Assembly: GCF_947495845.1 (NCBI RefSeq)
Contig: NZ_CANMAO010000008.1
Coordinates: forward strand, 62,001-126,000
Origin: an uncultured Endozoicomonas sp.
GTDB lineage: Bacteria; Pseudomonadota; Gammaproteobacteria; Pseudomonadales; Endozoicomonadaceae
Length of the DNA: 64,000 nucleotides
Direction of reading: 5' to 3'
Shown here piece by piece: positions 8,932-17,869 of this stretch. Made by a program: the position numbers and the translations under genes. Each line of letters begins with the position of its first letter. Position 1 is the stretch's first letter. The notes beneath the pieces were generated by a model. That model did not search any database. It had not been told where the DNA came from and saw only the letters and a list, made by a program, of their open reading frames with translations.

Positions 8932-9102
8932 TCAAATTGCACCAACAATGAAACGAAGTAGTCTACTGAACATGTTGACAAGAAAATCCAAAATACCCAT
9001 ATCCATGCCGGGATATCGATAATAGATGTAGTATGCGTAGATACTGAGCATAAAAGCGATGGCCAGCATTAGAATGATAAGGGCGTACGTCCATCGTTTC
9101 AT
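8932..9102 (-). CDS. Small single-span membrane protein downstream of fliP
   Basis: A 56-residue open frame starts two bases after the fliP stop on the same strand and so is probably co-translated. It begins MKRWTYALIILML and has one strong hydrophobic segment (about residues 5-27), followed by a short tail rich in Y, R and hydrophobic residues ending RLLRFIVGAI. I do not recognise a family. fliQ normally follows fliP but here fliQ is elsewhere (22,281-22,550), and this product is too short and has only one obvious span, so it is not FliQ. Position and topology would suit a small accessory to FliP, for example a reduced FliO-like factor, but that is speculative. Confidence 0.6.
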   Translation of the reverse strand: MKRWTYALIILMLAIAFMLSIYAYYIYYRYPGMDMGILDFLVNMFSRLLRFIVGAI

Positions 9103-9104
9103 AA

Positions 9105-9854
9105 TCAGAAAAAACTCGATGCCATGGTGCCCATGATCATGGCCCAGCCATCCACCAGAACAAAGAGCATCAGTTTGAATGGCAGGGAAATCATTTGTGG
9201 CGACAACATGATCATACCCATGGCCATCAGAACACTGGCCACCACAAGGTCGATCACCAGAAAGGGTATATAAATAATAAAGCCGATTTGGAAGGCCGTT
9301 TTTAGCTCACTGGTCACAAAGGCGGGTATTGCGATAGAAAGCGGTGTGCTATCTATGTTCTGTGGAATCTCTTTGTTGGCAATGCCATAAAACAACTGAA
9401 GATCGGTTTCCCGTGTTTGTTTCAGCATAAAATCTTTTACAGGAATGCTGGCTTGTTTTAATGCCTCCATCAACGTGTAGCTTTCTTCCAGATAGGGCGT
9501 GATGGCTTCTGCATATATATTTTCAAATAAGGGCGTCATAATCAGTAGCGTCAGAGCCAGTGTTATGCCCAGAAGAACCTGATTCGGCGGTGTTTGTTGA
9601 AGACCCATGGCCTGACGAAGAATAGCCATGACAATAATGATGCGGGTGAATGAGGTCATCATCAGCAGCGCAGCCGGGATGAAACTCAGCGCCGTCATGA
9701 GAATCAGAATCTGCAGGCTGGCGCTGTACTCGGTAGTGTCACCGTCATTGGTGATTGAAATGAGAGGCAGGCCGGATTCCGCCAACCCGGGTAACGGAAT
9801 AGCCAAGAGAACGACCGGCAGCAGCGTGAAAACTAACCAGAGTCTTCTATTCAT
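9105..9854 (-). CDS. fliP: Flagellar export gate protein FliP
   Basis: FliP (249 residues) forms the core of the export gate with FliQ and FliR. A cleavable signal peptide (first 25 residues, ending PLPGLAES) is followed by the conserved [27 protein letters not shown], the [16 protein letters not shown] loop and two C-terminal membrane spans ([24 protein letters not shown] and [12 protein letters not shown]). The start codon directly abuts the fliN stop (TGA ATG). No fliO intervenes between fliN and fliP, which is unusual among gammaproteobacterial flagellar operons. Confidence 0.97.
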   Translation of the reverse strand: MNRRLWLVFTLLPVVLLAIPLPGLAESGLPLISITNDGDTTEYSASLQILILMTALSFIPAALLMMTSFTRIIIVMAILRQAMGLQQTPPNQVLLGITLALTLLIMTPLFENIYAEAITPYLEESYTLMEALKQASIPVKDFMLKQTRETDLQLFYGIANKEIPQNIDSTPLSIAIPAFVTSELKTAFQIGFIIYIPFLVIDLVVASVLMAMGMIMLSPQMISLPFKLMLFVLVDGWAMIMGTMASSFF

Positions 9855-10250
9855 TCAGGATACGTGTTTCAGGCGCTCGGATTCACTGACTACATCCAGA
9901 AAACGAATTCCGTATTTATCATGAATAACCACCACCTCTGCATAGGCAATTAACTTACCATTGACCATAACTTCCAATGGCTCCGATGCTTCTTTTTCCA
10001 GCTCAACAATGGAGCCTTTATTAAGCCGCATTAAATCACCAATGTTAATTTTGGTGCTGCCCAGTTCCAGTGACAACGTGACAGGAATGTCCAGAATCAT
10101 GCCCAGATCGCTCATCGCCTGAGGCAGGTTATTGCTTTCATCAGAGGCCGGAGCCGACTGTTCAGATTCCAGGCTGTCCTGAAAACTTACACTGGCCGCA
10201 TCAGACGGCATGTTGTCGTCTTCATGTTCGTTATCATTTTCATCATTCAT
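9855..10250 (-). CDS. fliN: Flagellar motor switch protein FliN
   Basis: FliN forms most of the C-ring wall. The C-terminal SpoA/CheC-like domain is clear (ILDIPVTLSLELGSTKINIGDLMRLNKGSIVELEKEA ... VNGKLIAYAEVVVIHDKYGIRF, quoted in parts). I chose the ATG at 10250, giving 131 residues, because GAGGAGAAAG lies just upstream and because it overlaps the fliM end as ATGAATGA; an upstream start at 10307 would add 19 residues unlike FliN. The first 50 residues are acidic low-complexity. Confidence 0.93.
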   Translation of the reverse strand: MNDENDNEHEDDNMPSDAASVSFQDSLESEQSAPASDESNNLPQAMSDLGMILDIPVTLSLELGSTKINIGDLMRLNKGSIVELEKEASEPLEVMVNGKLIAYAEVVVIHDKYGIRFLDVVSESERLKHVS

Positions 10251-11271
10251 AGACTTCTTTCTCCTCTGGCTTTTCTGACTGATAAAAGTCAGAGCTTCTA
10301 TCAGCATCTTCGGTGTGGAGTTTTTTTGTAATTTTCATGGCAAGAGAGCTCTGTACGGAACAGACAGACGCTTTGAAGGTTGGTACGCCAGCCACTTTGA
10401 CGGTGACGCTGGGAGGAATATCCACCTGAATAATCTGACCAGGTTTAAGGCGCATGACGTCTCTCAGGCTGACATCGACTTCACAAAGCCTGGCGGATAA
10501 ATCCAGAGGTGCCTGCATCAGACCCTGCAGCATGTTCCGCTGCCACTGCGGATCCTGCTCTGCTACTTTGAATGCCTGCAGTTTTTCTCTAACCGGCTCC
10601 AAAGCCTGATAAGGCATCACCAGATGAAAGCTGGATGTATTGTTTCCAAGTTGCAGGGTGAACTGGCTGAGTAGAATGATTTCTGTATCAGACCGGAACA
10701 GCGTAGAGATCGGGCTGTTATAAGTCTCAGCCAGTTTGATTTTGAATGAAAGGATACTGCTCCAGGCTTCGGTTTGTTTATCTGCCGATGCTTTGAGAAC
10801 CCGGTTGAGAATTCGTATTTCAGCTGTCGTTAGTTCCTGGCGTTGTGGGCTGAGAGTCTCGCCGGTGCCACTGAAAAAGATATCCACAAGTGAAAACAGC
10901 ATGGGCGATTCCAGTGCCATAAAGCCAGAACAGCGCAGGGTGGTGGATTTATAGATGTGTTTCAGGTCTGGCGTGGATTCATTGGCCAAATAGTCGCCCA
11001 CTTGTAAGGAGTCAACCCGATCAAATTGGACGTCAATGTTACAGCGAAAGATACTGCTGATAGCATGACGGAATAGCTGAGAGAACCGCTGATTAATTAG
11101 CTCAAGCGTCGGCAGTAAATCATGAATCTTATAATCCGGATTCGTCAGATCATAAGTTTCCAGATTCTGAAACTCAGATGAAGAGTGAACCTTTTGAACT
11201 TTTGGTGAACCTGAAAGCGGCGAACCTGAAAATGCATTGCCGTTCAGATGAGATTTTGTTTTCCGATCCAT
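10243..11271 (-). CDS. fliM: Flagellar motor switch protein FliM, lacking the canonical CheY-binding N-terminus
   Basis: A 342-residue FliM with the CheC-like middle domain (GDYLANES..., FMALESPMLFSLVDIFFSGTG) and a C-terminal SpoA domain (CEVDVSLRDVMRLKPGQIIQVDIP). In canonical FliM the extreme N-terminus carries an LSQxEIDALL peptide that binds phospho-CheY; here the first 40 residues are S/G/K-rich (for example NAFSGSPLSGSPKVQKV) and I see no such motif. The ATG at 11271 is preferred; a TTG at 11292 would add seven residues and still not supply it. fliM, fliN, fliP and the small membrane gene form one minus-strand unit. Confidence 0.92.
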   Translation of the reverse strand: MDRKTKSHLNGNAFSGSPLSGSPKVQKVHSSSEFQNLETYDLTNPDYKIHDLLPTLELINQRFSQLFRHAISSIFRCNIDVQFDRVDSLQVGDYLANESTPDLKHIYKSTTLRCSGFMALESPMLFSLVDIFFSGTGETLSPQRQELTTAEIRILNRVLKASADKQTEAWSSILSFKIKLAETYNSPISTLFRSDTEIILLSQFTLQLGNNTSSFHLVMPYQALEPVREKLQAFKVAEQDPQWQRNMLQGLMQAPLDLSARLCEVDVSLRDVMRLKPGQIIQVDIPPSVTVKVAGVPTFKASVCSVQSSLAMKITKKLHTEDADRSSDFYQSEKPEEKEVYE

Positions 11272-11332
11272 GGAAATCCCGTAAGGCCACAACTCAATAG
11301 TTGACTAATTCAAGATACCGTTATCAGTGGAT

Positions 11333-11371
11333 AAAGACAAACGTCTTTCATGGCTCAATCCCTGAGCCATG
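11333..11371. terminator. Two stacked hairpins between manA and fliM
   Basis: AAAGAC/GTCTTT with loop AAAC is followed immediately by a perfect 9-bp stem CATGGCTCA/TGAGCCATG with loop ATCCC. They lie just after the manA stop and before fliM on the same strand, and would separate the PTS/manA transcript from the fliM operon. There is no strong T run, so the terminator role is inferred from placement. Confidence 0.45.
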
Positions 11372-11377
11372 ACTGTT

Positions 11378-12559
11378 TTACCACTCGGGCAGGTTGGAAC
11401 TGGCAACAAATATCTGGCAGTTACCGGTAAACTCAATAGACAAAGCGATGTTGGCTGCAACAAATGCACTTTCACCTCGACCTAGTGTCACATCGTTATT
11501 GATGGTAATCACGCCATCCATAACCAGAAGTACCATCGGTTGCGAGCGAGACCGCCAATGTTGTGCAGTGCTTTCGGAGACGATGACTTTTTCAAGGGAG
11601 AAGTCGGTGACCGGAGCAGAAAAAAGAAGTCTGTCGTCTTCTCGGGTCGGACTGCCTTTTAACACCAATGGCTCAACCGCTTCAGTGCTGATAACAGACA
11701 ATAATTCCGGTACATCAATATGCTTGGGAGTGAGTCCTGCTCGCAGCACATTATCGGAATTCGCCATGATCTCAATGTTCTGGCCATAGAGGTAAGCGTG
11801 AGGAATCTGAGCATCCTGAAAGATGCCTTCGCCTTCCTGCAGAAAAACAAGATTCATCAGGTAGATCGAAATCATACCAGCATCAAGCTGATTATTGGCA
11901 TTGGTGACTGCTTTTAAAAACCAGTAATCCGGTGAGTGTCTGCTAGGCTCTCCGATACTGCTCAGTCGTTCTGCCAATCGAGACATGGAGTTGAAAAGAA
12001 TGTCATCAGGATGCAGCATTATTTTGCGATAAAATGCATCCATACCCTGAGATTCCAGCTGATCTGCCAGCTCTATCAGTTCCGGGTGTTGTCTCAGACA
12101 TTGTGAAGCAGATGACACTGATCGAAACCCATGAAGCAACCAGAAATCACTGAGTGCCACCATCAACTCTGGCTTGTGATTCATATCCCGGTAGTTTCTT
12201 TCGGGAGCATCCAACGGTACTCCATCTTGTTCTTCCCGAAGATATCCGGCACGGGCCTGTTCCAGCGTTGGGTGCACCTGAATGGAAAGCATCTTTTCCA
12301 CATCCAGTACTTTCAGTAGGAATGGCAAAGTAGCAAAGTTTTCCATGACGGCTTTGCCCAACATGGTTTCACCGTTATCACTGATCAGCACTGAAAGGCT
12401 ATTGCCGTTTATCAGAGAAGGTGCTTTTGGATGAGCGCCGAGCCAGAGTTCTGCCCATGGCTGCTCATCCAGTGGCTGTTTAATCAATTCTGGGAGATAT
12501 TGATGGCCGCCCCAGTCATAATGTTGAACACAGCCCTGAAGTGAGAAAATTCCTGACAT
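11378..12559 (-). CDS. manA: Mannose-6-phosphate isomerase, class I
   Basis: A 393-residue type I phosphomannose isomerase, a zinc enzyme interconverting mannose 6-phosphate and fructose 6-phosphate. Zinc-ligand motifs are visible: IQVHP (Gln and His), NHKPEL (Glu) and the IPHAYLYGQNIEIMANSDN block (His) with the conserved LRAGLTPKHID downstream. Its start lies two bases after the stop of the HPr-EI-EIIA gene, so it is translationally coupled to the PTS. This suggests that the transported sugar enters as a mannose-type phosphate or needs conversion to fructose 6-phosphate. Confidence 0.95.
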   Translation of the reverse strand: MSGIFSLQGCVQHYDWGGHQYLPELIKQPLDEQPWAELWLGAHPKAPSLINGNSLSVLISDNGETMLGKAVMENFATLPFLLKVLDVEKMLSIQVHPTLEQARAGYLREEQDGVPLDAPERNYRDMNHKPELMVALSDFWLLHGFRSVSSASQCLRQHPELIELADQLESQGMDAFYRKIMLHPDDILFNSMSRLAERLSSIGEPSRHSPDYWFLKAVTNANNQLDAGMISIYLMNLVFLQEGEGIFQDAQIPHAYLYGQNIEIMANSDNVLRAGLTPKHIDVPELLSVISTEAVEPLVLKGSPTREDDRLLFSAPVTDFSLEKVIVSESTAQHWRSRSQPMVLLVMDGVITINNDVTLGRGESAFVAANIALSIEFTGNCQIFVASSNLPEW

Positions 12560-12561
12560 GA

Positions 12562-15093
12562 TCAGAGCTCCAGTTCCTGGCTAATGTAGGCCATCAGTTC
12601 TTGCTGACTCTGGCAGGTAGCCAGGGTATGACGGAACTCATCTCGCATGATTCGGCGTGCCAGCTGCGCAAAAATCTTCATGTGAGTGTTACCGGCATCG
12701 CTGGCACGGACTGTTAACATAAAGACCGTATCTGTAAGCACATCGTCGTCTTCATTCCAAAGTACTGGTTCTTTCAGCTTCATAATGCTGATGGTGTTGG
12801 CGCCAATGGTGTCGGATTTGCAGTGAGGAATGGCAATGCCAAATCCGAGCATGGTGGGGGAAATGTCTTCTCGATCCCAAATAGCAGTTTCTGCACCTGC
12901 ACTATCTATAAGGCGTTCATTGATTTGCAGGTTATCAATAAGCGTTTTGATCACTTCTGCCTTACTGTGACATTCAGCGTCAAACAAGATGGTATCCAGG
13001 GTCAGGATTGGCAGGTTTGCAGAGGAATTTTGGCGATTGCGCATTAACAAAGTACGTACGTCATCTGCCGTTTCAAGTGTCAGAGCTTCACAGAGAAGAG
13101 ACTTGCAGTTGTCAGCATTCAGGGTGCTGATGGCTTCTTTAACCTCCGGAATTCGTGGTGATCCAAGGCTGATTTCATCCAGACCCAAACCAATCAACAG
13201 TGGCATATGGATCGGGTCACCAGCGAATTCCCCACACATACCCACCCAGGAACCGGCTTTATGAACTTCATCAATAATATGCTTCAGCTGCCGTAAGAAT
13301 GCTGGATTCAGAGAGTCGTAGAGATTTTCTACATAGGCATTGCCACGGTCGGCTGCCAGGAAATACTGGGTCAGGTCGTTACTGCCGATGCTGAAGAAAT
13401 CCATGTAACGAGCCAGTTGGTCAATGACGAAAGCACAGGACGGAACTTCCAGCATCATGCCCAGCGGAACGTTCGAATTATGGGTGATTTGCTCTTCATG
13501 CAGAGATTCAATCACCTCATTAAACGTCTTTCGCAGCCACTTGGCTTCTGCGACAGTGGCCACCATGGGAATCATGATTTTGCACTGACCGTAGTTTGCT
13601 GCGCGGAGAATGGCACGAAGCTGGGTTTTGAAGTAGTCCAGGTATTCCGGATAGATGCGTACTGCGCGGTAACCCAGAAATGGGTTTTCTTCAGTGCCGA
13701 TATTGAAATAATCCACAGGCTTGTCACCGCCAATATCCATAGTGCGGATAATGACTGGGCGATCACCAGCGGCTTCCAGAGCACGACGATAGATATCAAC
13801 TTGTTCGTCTTCAAAAGGTGCCTGGCTTCGATCCATATAGAGCATTTCTGTACGAAACAGACCAATGGCTTCTGCACCGTTATTGAAGGCAGTTGTCGCT
13901 TCTTCTGCGCTGGCAATATTGGCGGCAACTTCAATGGTCTGGCCATCTTGAGTCGATGCCTTTTCACCGAGAAAGCGTTGACGTTTAATCGCCAGACGAT
14001 CCTGCTTCAGATTTTCCAGTTGATAGTACCGTGCGACAGCAGTAGAAGGATCAACAATCAGCAGGTTGTGATTGGCATCAAGAATACAGGCTGTACCTGC
14101 AGGAACGTGACTGCCTGCCTGTTCAACGCCAGCCAGCACTGGGATGCCGAATGAACGAGCCAGAATCACGGTGTGAGAAGTGGAGCCTCCGGATTCCAGA
14201 ATCAATCCTTTAAGTTGCTGGCGATCCAGTGCCAGAAACTGGCTGGGTGCCAAATGAGCAGCAATACAGATACTGTCTTCTGTCAGGGTGGTATCCGATG
14301 TGCGGAAGCTTTCTGCACCATACACTTCACAAATAAGACGACTGCAGACATCGCGAATATCTAATACACGTTCACGGAGGTAGGTATTTTTTGAGGTAGC
14401 CAGTAGCTCTGAATAATAACTCTGTGTTGTCAGAACACTGTTTAAAATCGATTCGCCACTCGACAGCTGGCTGTGCAACTGGCTGATCAGCTCCTGATCG
14501 CAAAGCAGTGCCATGTGAGCTTTGATAATGGCTTGCTCTTCACCAGAACTTTGCTCTGCCTGATGCTCCATAACGGCCAGAAGATGTTGGCGGGCTTCTT
14601 CAAAACGTGCCGTTTCAACATCAATAGCACCTATCTCAATATTTTCTGGGTTCAGCGCCAGCTCTGGTTCACCAAGATGAACCGCCTTACCTTTTGCCAT
14701 GCCTGAGCTGACGGCTGTGCCCGGCAGGCTGTTCATAGTTTCCTGACGGAGCATATAAGGCAGAGGTTTCTGGTCAGTATTGAGTTCTGGCAGAGCGTCG
14801 TCACAATGAATAAAGTCTCCTTCCAGAAACTGCTTGAGTAGTTGCTCAGCAGAGCTGGCTGTCTCCTGCTCAGGAAAGCTGTCAATGGAAAAAAGGCACT
14901 GGTCGTGTAGAGCAATGTCACAGGCGATCATTGATAGAACGCTGCTGGCATCCGCCACTTTCTGGTTCCGCAGGTTAGTGATGGACACTCTGCAACCCAG
15001 TGTTTTTACCACTTCGGTAATGGCATTAGCTGGGCGGGCGTGGAGTCCGTTAGGCAGAGGAAAGCTGAATTCGAAAGTGATTTGATTAGTCAT
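12562..15093 (-). CDS. Multiphosphoryl transfer protein, HPr-EI-EIIA(Fru) fusion (FryA-like)
   Basis: An 843-residue cytoplasmic phosphotransfer protein with three domains. Residues 1-90 are HPr (phosphorylated His in NGLHARPANA); about 115-680 are enzyme I (phospho-His in GGSTSHTVILARSFGIPV, then the PEP-binding barrel with FLGYRAVRIY and EVPSC); the last 145 residues are a fructose-type EIIA (GIAIPHCKSD). It takes phosphate from PEP to the EIIB/EIIC pair without the general PTS. Length and order match E. coli FryA (about 831 residues). It is followed directly by manA and preceded by an EIIB gene on the same strand. Confidence 0.93.
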   Translation of the reverse strand: MTNQITFEFSFPLPNGLHARPANAITEVVKTLGCRVSITNLRNQKVADASSVLSMIACDIALHDQCLFSIDSFPEQETASSAEQLLKQFLEGDFIHCDDALPELNTDQKPLPYMLRQETMNSLPGTAVSSGMAKGKAVHLGEPELALNPENIEIGAIDVETARFEEARQHLLAVMEHQAEQSSGEEQAIIKAHMALLCDQELISQLHSQLSSGESILNSVLTTQSYYSELLATSKNTYLRERVLDIRDVCSRLICEVYGAESFRTSDTTLTEDSICIAAHLAPSQFLALDRQQLKGLILESGGSTSHTVILARSFGIPVLAGVEQAGSHVPAGTACILDANHNLLIVDPSTAVARYYQLENLKQDRLAIKRQRFLGEKASTQDGQTIEVAANIASAEEATTAFNNGAEAIGLFRTEMLYMDRSQAPFEDEQVDIYRRALEAAGDRPVIIRTMDIGGDKPVDYFNIGTEENPFLGYRAVRIYPEYLDYFKTQLRAILRAANYGQCKIMIPMVATVAEAKWLRKTFNEVIESLHEEQITHNSNVPLGMMLEVPSCAFVIDQLARYMDFFSIGSNDLTQYFLAADRGNAYVENLYDSLNPAFLRQLKHIIDEVHKAGSWVGMCGEFAGDPIHMPLLIGLGLDEISLGSPRIPEVKEAISTLNADNCKSLLCEALTLETADDVRTLLMRNRQNSSANLPILTLDTILFDAECHSKAEVIKTLIDNLQINERLIDSAGAETAIWDREDISPTMLGFGIAIPHCKSDTIGANTISIMKLKEPVLWNEDDDVLTDTVFMLTVRASDAGNTHMKIFAQLARRIMRDEFRHTLATCQSQQELMAYISQELEL

Positions 15094-15150
15094 AATGATG
15101 TCAATTTGTCGGTAATTCGATAGCCACTGTTTTTTGTAATGAAGGAGTGT

Positions 15151-15465
15151 TCAGGGTTGAAGCAATCCATCCAGAATGTCTTGAGGCGTTGTTAAAATGT
15201 CGTCAATGGAAACGGTGATGGTTTTGAGTTGGTGAAAGCGATCAACGTCATCAATCGCCACATCATTGGTCAAAATCGCCAGATCGGCAGAGCTGAGATC
15301 GGAAAGAGTAATCGGGTTGAGAACACCCAGTGCACCCTGAGTTTCTACTTTGATGGTGTGTCCTTTTGCCCTGGCGCAGTGTTCCAGAACATCCGCAGCC
15401 ATATAGGTCTGGGCGATGCCGGTAGAGCAGGCGGTGACGGCGACAATATTCAACGCTTTATTCAT
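15151..15465 (-). CDS. PTS fructose-family EIIB component (first copy)
   Basis: A 104-residue EIIB with the phosphocysteine loop VTACSTGIAQTYMAADVLE near the N-terminus and the conserved KVETQGALGVLNPI segment. It accepts phosphate from EIIA and passes it to the incoming sugar at EIIC. It starts the minus-strand unit EIIB-multiphosphoryl protein-manA. A second EIIB lies beside EIIC at 17,870; in that copy the loop reads TSCPSGVAHTYMAAE. Two EIIB proteins for one EIIC suggests either a duplicated domain set or a phosphorylation-sensing role for one copy. Confidence 0.9.
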   Translation of the reverse strand: MNKALNIVAVTACSTGIAQTYMAADVLEHCARAKGHTIKVETQGALGVLNPITLSDLSSADLAILTNDVAIDDVDRFHQLKTITVSIDDILTTPQDILDGLLQP

Positions 15466-15586
15466 AACGGACGACCATGGTTAATTAATGGTCGTTATCT
15501 TATGAATCAGAGGTATTAATCGAAATCCTAAAAATCCATCATTGATGGTAAAAAGCTACCATCCTTGTTTGCCGGGGCGGTTAATT

Positions 15587-15618
15587 GAAATAATGTTGAC
15601 AAAGATCAACATTATTTC
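15587..15618. promoter_or_regulatory. Perfect 13-bp palindrome containing an FNR-like TTGAC-N4-ATCAA site
   Basis: GAAATAATGTTGA and its exact complement flank a six-base spacer. The core GTTGACAAAGATCAAC (15595-15610) closely matches a second site, GTTGACACAAATCAAC, at 16563-16578. It lies between the AraC-type gene end and the EIIB gene start, about 120 bases before EIIB. It could be an operator for the local regulator, a degenerate FNR/ANR box (one mismatch to TTGAT-N4-ATCAA) or an AT-rich terminator of the AraC-type gene. Confidence 0.5.
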
Positions 15619-15638
15619 CCATGCGAGATTTGTCCGGT

Positions 15639-16508
15639 TCAACTGCCATAGCTGGCACGGTATTCGCCCAGCGTCATGCCGGTATGGCGACGGAATACGC
15701 GGCCCAAATAACTGCAGTCTTTAAAACCGGTTCTTATGGCAATGTCAGCCATGCTCATCTGATATTGGCTAAGCAGCATTTTTACCCGATCTATTCTCAC
15801 CAGTGTCAGATACTCATTAAAGCCCAGCCCGCCTTCTTCCCTAAACAGACGGGAAAGATGGTTAGGAGAAATATTGTATTCCAGTGCAACCGTTTCACGG
15901 GTGATGCCCGGGCCGAAATTTTTCTGGAGATAAAGGGTAATCGCCCGCCATTTATGATGAGTTGCTGATTGCGCTGGTTCTATTAACGCTTCTGTTTTCT
16001 CACGACAGTAACGTAATAACCCTTCAGCAACGCACTTGGCGGCTGTTCCCGGTCGTTGGCTGATGGCCAGATCATTTAGGATTTTTTCCAGATAGAAACC
16101 TTCATGCTGGAGAGGCTCATTTATCGTGGCTTTATTGACGGAAATTTTTCCATCTTTATCACCGTCAATGGTGCTATGGGTAAGGCTCATGCCCACTTGA
16201 TAGTGACCAAACAAGACAGTAAGAGCACGGCAATCTGTGTGCCAGTCTGGTAGATCCCATGTCTGACTGGGGATAAAAATTATTTCCCCCTTTTTTGCGA
16301 CGATATTTGTATGTTCCCCCTGATAGCCAATCATCGTCCGGTATTCACCTTCCAGCACATAGATAATGCGGGAAAATTTCACCAGAAAGGCATTTTCCGG
16401 GTAGGTGTCGGTGTGTGACGCAAACCAGACTTTTTGGCAATGGGTTGACTGAAGAAAATGGTCAATGTGTGGGTTAATCTGATGAAAGTTATTCACAAAG
16501 GCATTCAC
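15639..16508 (-). CDS. AraC-family transcriptional regulator of the PTS cassette
   Basis: A 289-residue regulator with an N-terminal cupin-like effector domain (about residues 20-150, with the KKGEIIFIPSQTWDLPDW turn) and a C-terminal pair of helix-turn-helix motifs (YNISPNHLSRLFREEGG and IAIRTGFKDCSYLGRVFRRHTGMT, quoted in parts). It lies between the minus-strand EIIB-manA unit and the divergent EIIC-EIIB unit, the position of a local activator. E. coli YpdC, beside the fry PTS genes, has similar length and family. Paired palindromes on both sides of the gene are candidate binding sites. Confidence 0.88.
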   Translation of the reverse strand: MNAFVNNFHQINPHIDHFLQSTHCQKVWFASHTDTYPENAFLVKFSRIIYVLEGEYRTMIGYQGEHTNIVAKKGEIIFIPSQTWDLPDWHTDCRALTVLFGHYQVGMSLTHSTIDGDKDGKISVNKATINEPLQHEGFYLEKILNDLAISQRPGTAAKCVAEGLLRYCREKTEALIEPAQSATHHKWRAITLYLQKNFGPGITRETVALEYNISPNHLSRLFREEGGLGFNEYLTLVRIDRVKMLLSQYQMSMADIAIRTGFKDCSYLGRVFRRHTGMTLGEYRASYGS

Positions 16509-16562
16509 AAAAGAAGCTCAAAGCAGCGCAGTACGTATCTTATTAACAACTGACCACAGTTA

Positions 16563-16578
16563 GTTGACACAAATCAAC
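16563..16578. promoter_or_regulatory. Palindromic operator candidate upstream of AraC-type gene and EIIC
   Basis: GTTGACACAAATCAAC is a 16-base near-palindrome, 13 of 16 bases identical to the site at 15595-15610. It sits 55 bases upstream of the AraC-type gene and 206 bases before the EIIC start, in the divergent promoter region. The shared TTGAC-N4-ATCAA core resembles an FNR/ANR half-site pair with one mismatch; an AraC-type operator is the alternative. Confidence 0.5.
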
Positions 16579-16783
16579 AAGCATTAAGAATCCTGAAGAA
16601 TGTTACAAAAGTACTGCGTCTGAATCATTTCGCAGATTTCTGACCTTTTGCATCTCCTTTATATTTCGCCTCGATGTTGGGTTGGGTTAGATCCTGTTCA
16701 GGTTTGACAAGTGTCTGTGATAACCCTGCTCAAAATACTTTTGAATGACCGGACGCCGGATTTTTCAGGCCTGGGGGGAAACC

Positions 16784-17839
16784 ATGAAAAAAGACCTCGC
16801 TATTTTAAAGCGGCACCTGCTGACTGGCACCAGTCACATGCTGCCGTTTATTGTTGCCGGCGGTGTGCTGCTGGCGCTTTCTGTTATGTTGAACGGTAAA
16901 GGTGCGCAGCCGGAAGGTATCTTCCTGACGGGTATCTGGGATATGGGTATCGCAGGTTTCACCCTGTTTATTCCGGTTCTTGGTGGTTATATCGCGTACT
17001 CCATTGCTGACCGTCCTGCGCTGGCTCCCGGTATGATCGGCGCCTATCTGGCAAACGCTAACGGTACTGGTTTTCTTGGTGCCATTGTCGTTGGTTTTCT
17101 GGCGGGTTATGTCGTTAATCAGCTGAAAAAGATACCACTCCCTAATAATATGAAGGCAATTTCTACCTACGGAATTCTGCCAGTAGGCGGCACATTTATT
17201 GTGTCTGCGATTGTTATCTGGGGGATTGGTCAGCCTATCGCTTCCCTGATGGAAGGTTTGAATGGCTGGCTGTCCAGCATGGGTGGCGCTTCTAAAACCG
17301 TTCTTGGTGTGATTCTGGGTGGTATGACCGCATTCGATATGGGTGGCCCAATCAACAAGGTTGCCACTCTATTTGCCCAGACTCAGGTGTTTGAACATCC
17401 TGAACTGATGGGTGGTGTGGGTGTTGCTATCTGCGTGCCTCCTCTGGGTATGTTCCTGGCCACTCTACTGTCCAAGAGCCGTTACAGTGACGAAGAGCGT
17501 GAAGCTGGCCGTGCCGCAGGTCTGATGGGTATGATTGGTATCACCGAAGGCGCCATTCCTTTTGCAGCTAACGACCCTTTACGTGTAATTCCTTCCATTG
17601 TGGTGGGCGGTATTGTGGGTAACGTCATCGCATTCCAGATGGGCGTACTGAACCACGCACCATGGGGTGGCTGGATTGTGCTGCCAGTAGTTGAAGGTCG
17701 TATGGGTTATGTTATTGCAACCATTGCCGGTGCTGCAGCTACTGCTCTGATGGTTAACTTCCTGAAAAAGCCTATTGAACAACGTGCCACTGAAGAATCT
17801 TCTGTCAATGATGACGAACTGGTTCTGGAATTCGAATAA
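16784..17839 (+). CDS. PTS fructose-family EIIC permease
   Basis: A 351-residue integral membrane permease of the fructose/mannitol PTS group. The first segment (LLTGTSHMLPFIVAGGVLLALSVM, quoted as part of the span) and later GAYLANANGTGFLGAIVVGFLAGYVV, the GGPINKVATLF loop and ITEGAIPFAANDPLRV sugar-binding/phosphorylation loop are all conserved in EIIC-Fru. The ATG at 16784 is chosen for its GGGGGGAA site seven bases upstream. It begins a plus-strand pair with EIIB and shares its control region with the AraC-type regulator. Confidence 0.93.
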   Translation: MKKDLAILKRHLLTGTSHMLPFIVAGGVLLALSVMLNGKGAQPEGIFLTGIWDMGIAGFTLFIPVLGGYIAYSIADRPALAPGMIGAYLANANGTGFLGAIVVGFLAGYVVNQLKKIPLPNNMKAISTYGILPVGGTFIVSAIVIWGIGQPIASLMEGLNGWLSSMGGASKTVLGVILGGMTAFDMGGPINKVATLFAQTQVFEHPELMGGVGVAICVPPLGMFLATLLSKSRYSDEEREAGRAAGLMGMIGITEGAIPFAANDPLRVIPSIVVGGIVGNVIAFQMGVLNHAPWGGWIVLPVVEGRMGYVIATIAGAAATALMVNFLKKPIEQRATEESSVNDDELVLEFE

Positions 17840-17869
17840 ATTCGACGTTTACGTTTGAGAGATACGATT

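Noticed and set aside
8932-9102. Reading the small gene after fliP as FliQ
   Set aside because: A complete FliQ is encoded at 22,281-22,550 and the 56-residue product has a single membrane span.
13417-14154. Long plus-strand frames opposite the PTS HPr-EI-EIIA gene
   Set aside because: They are antisense to a conserved, intact multidomain protein and show no family features.
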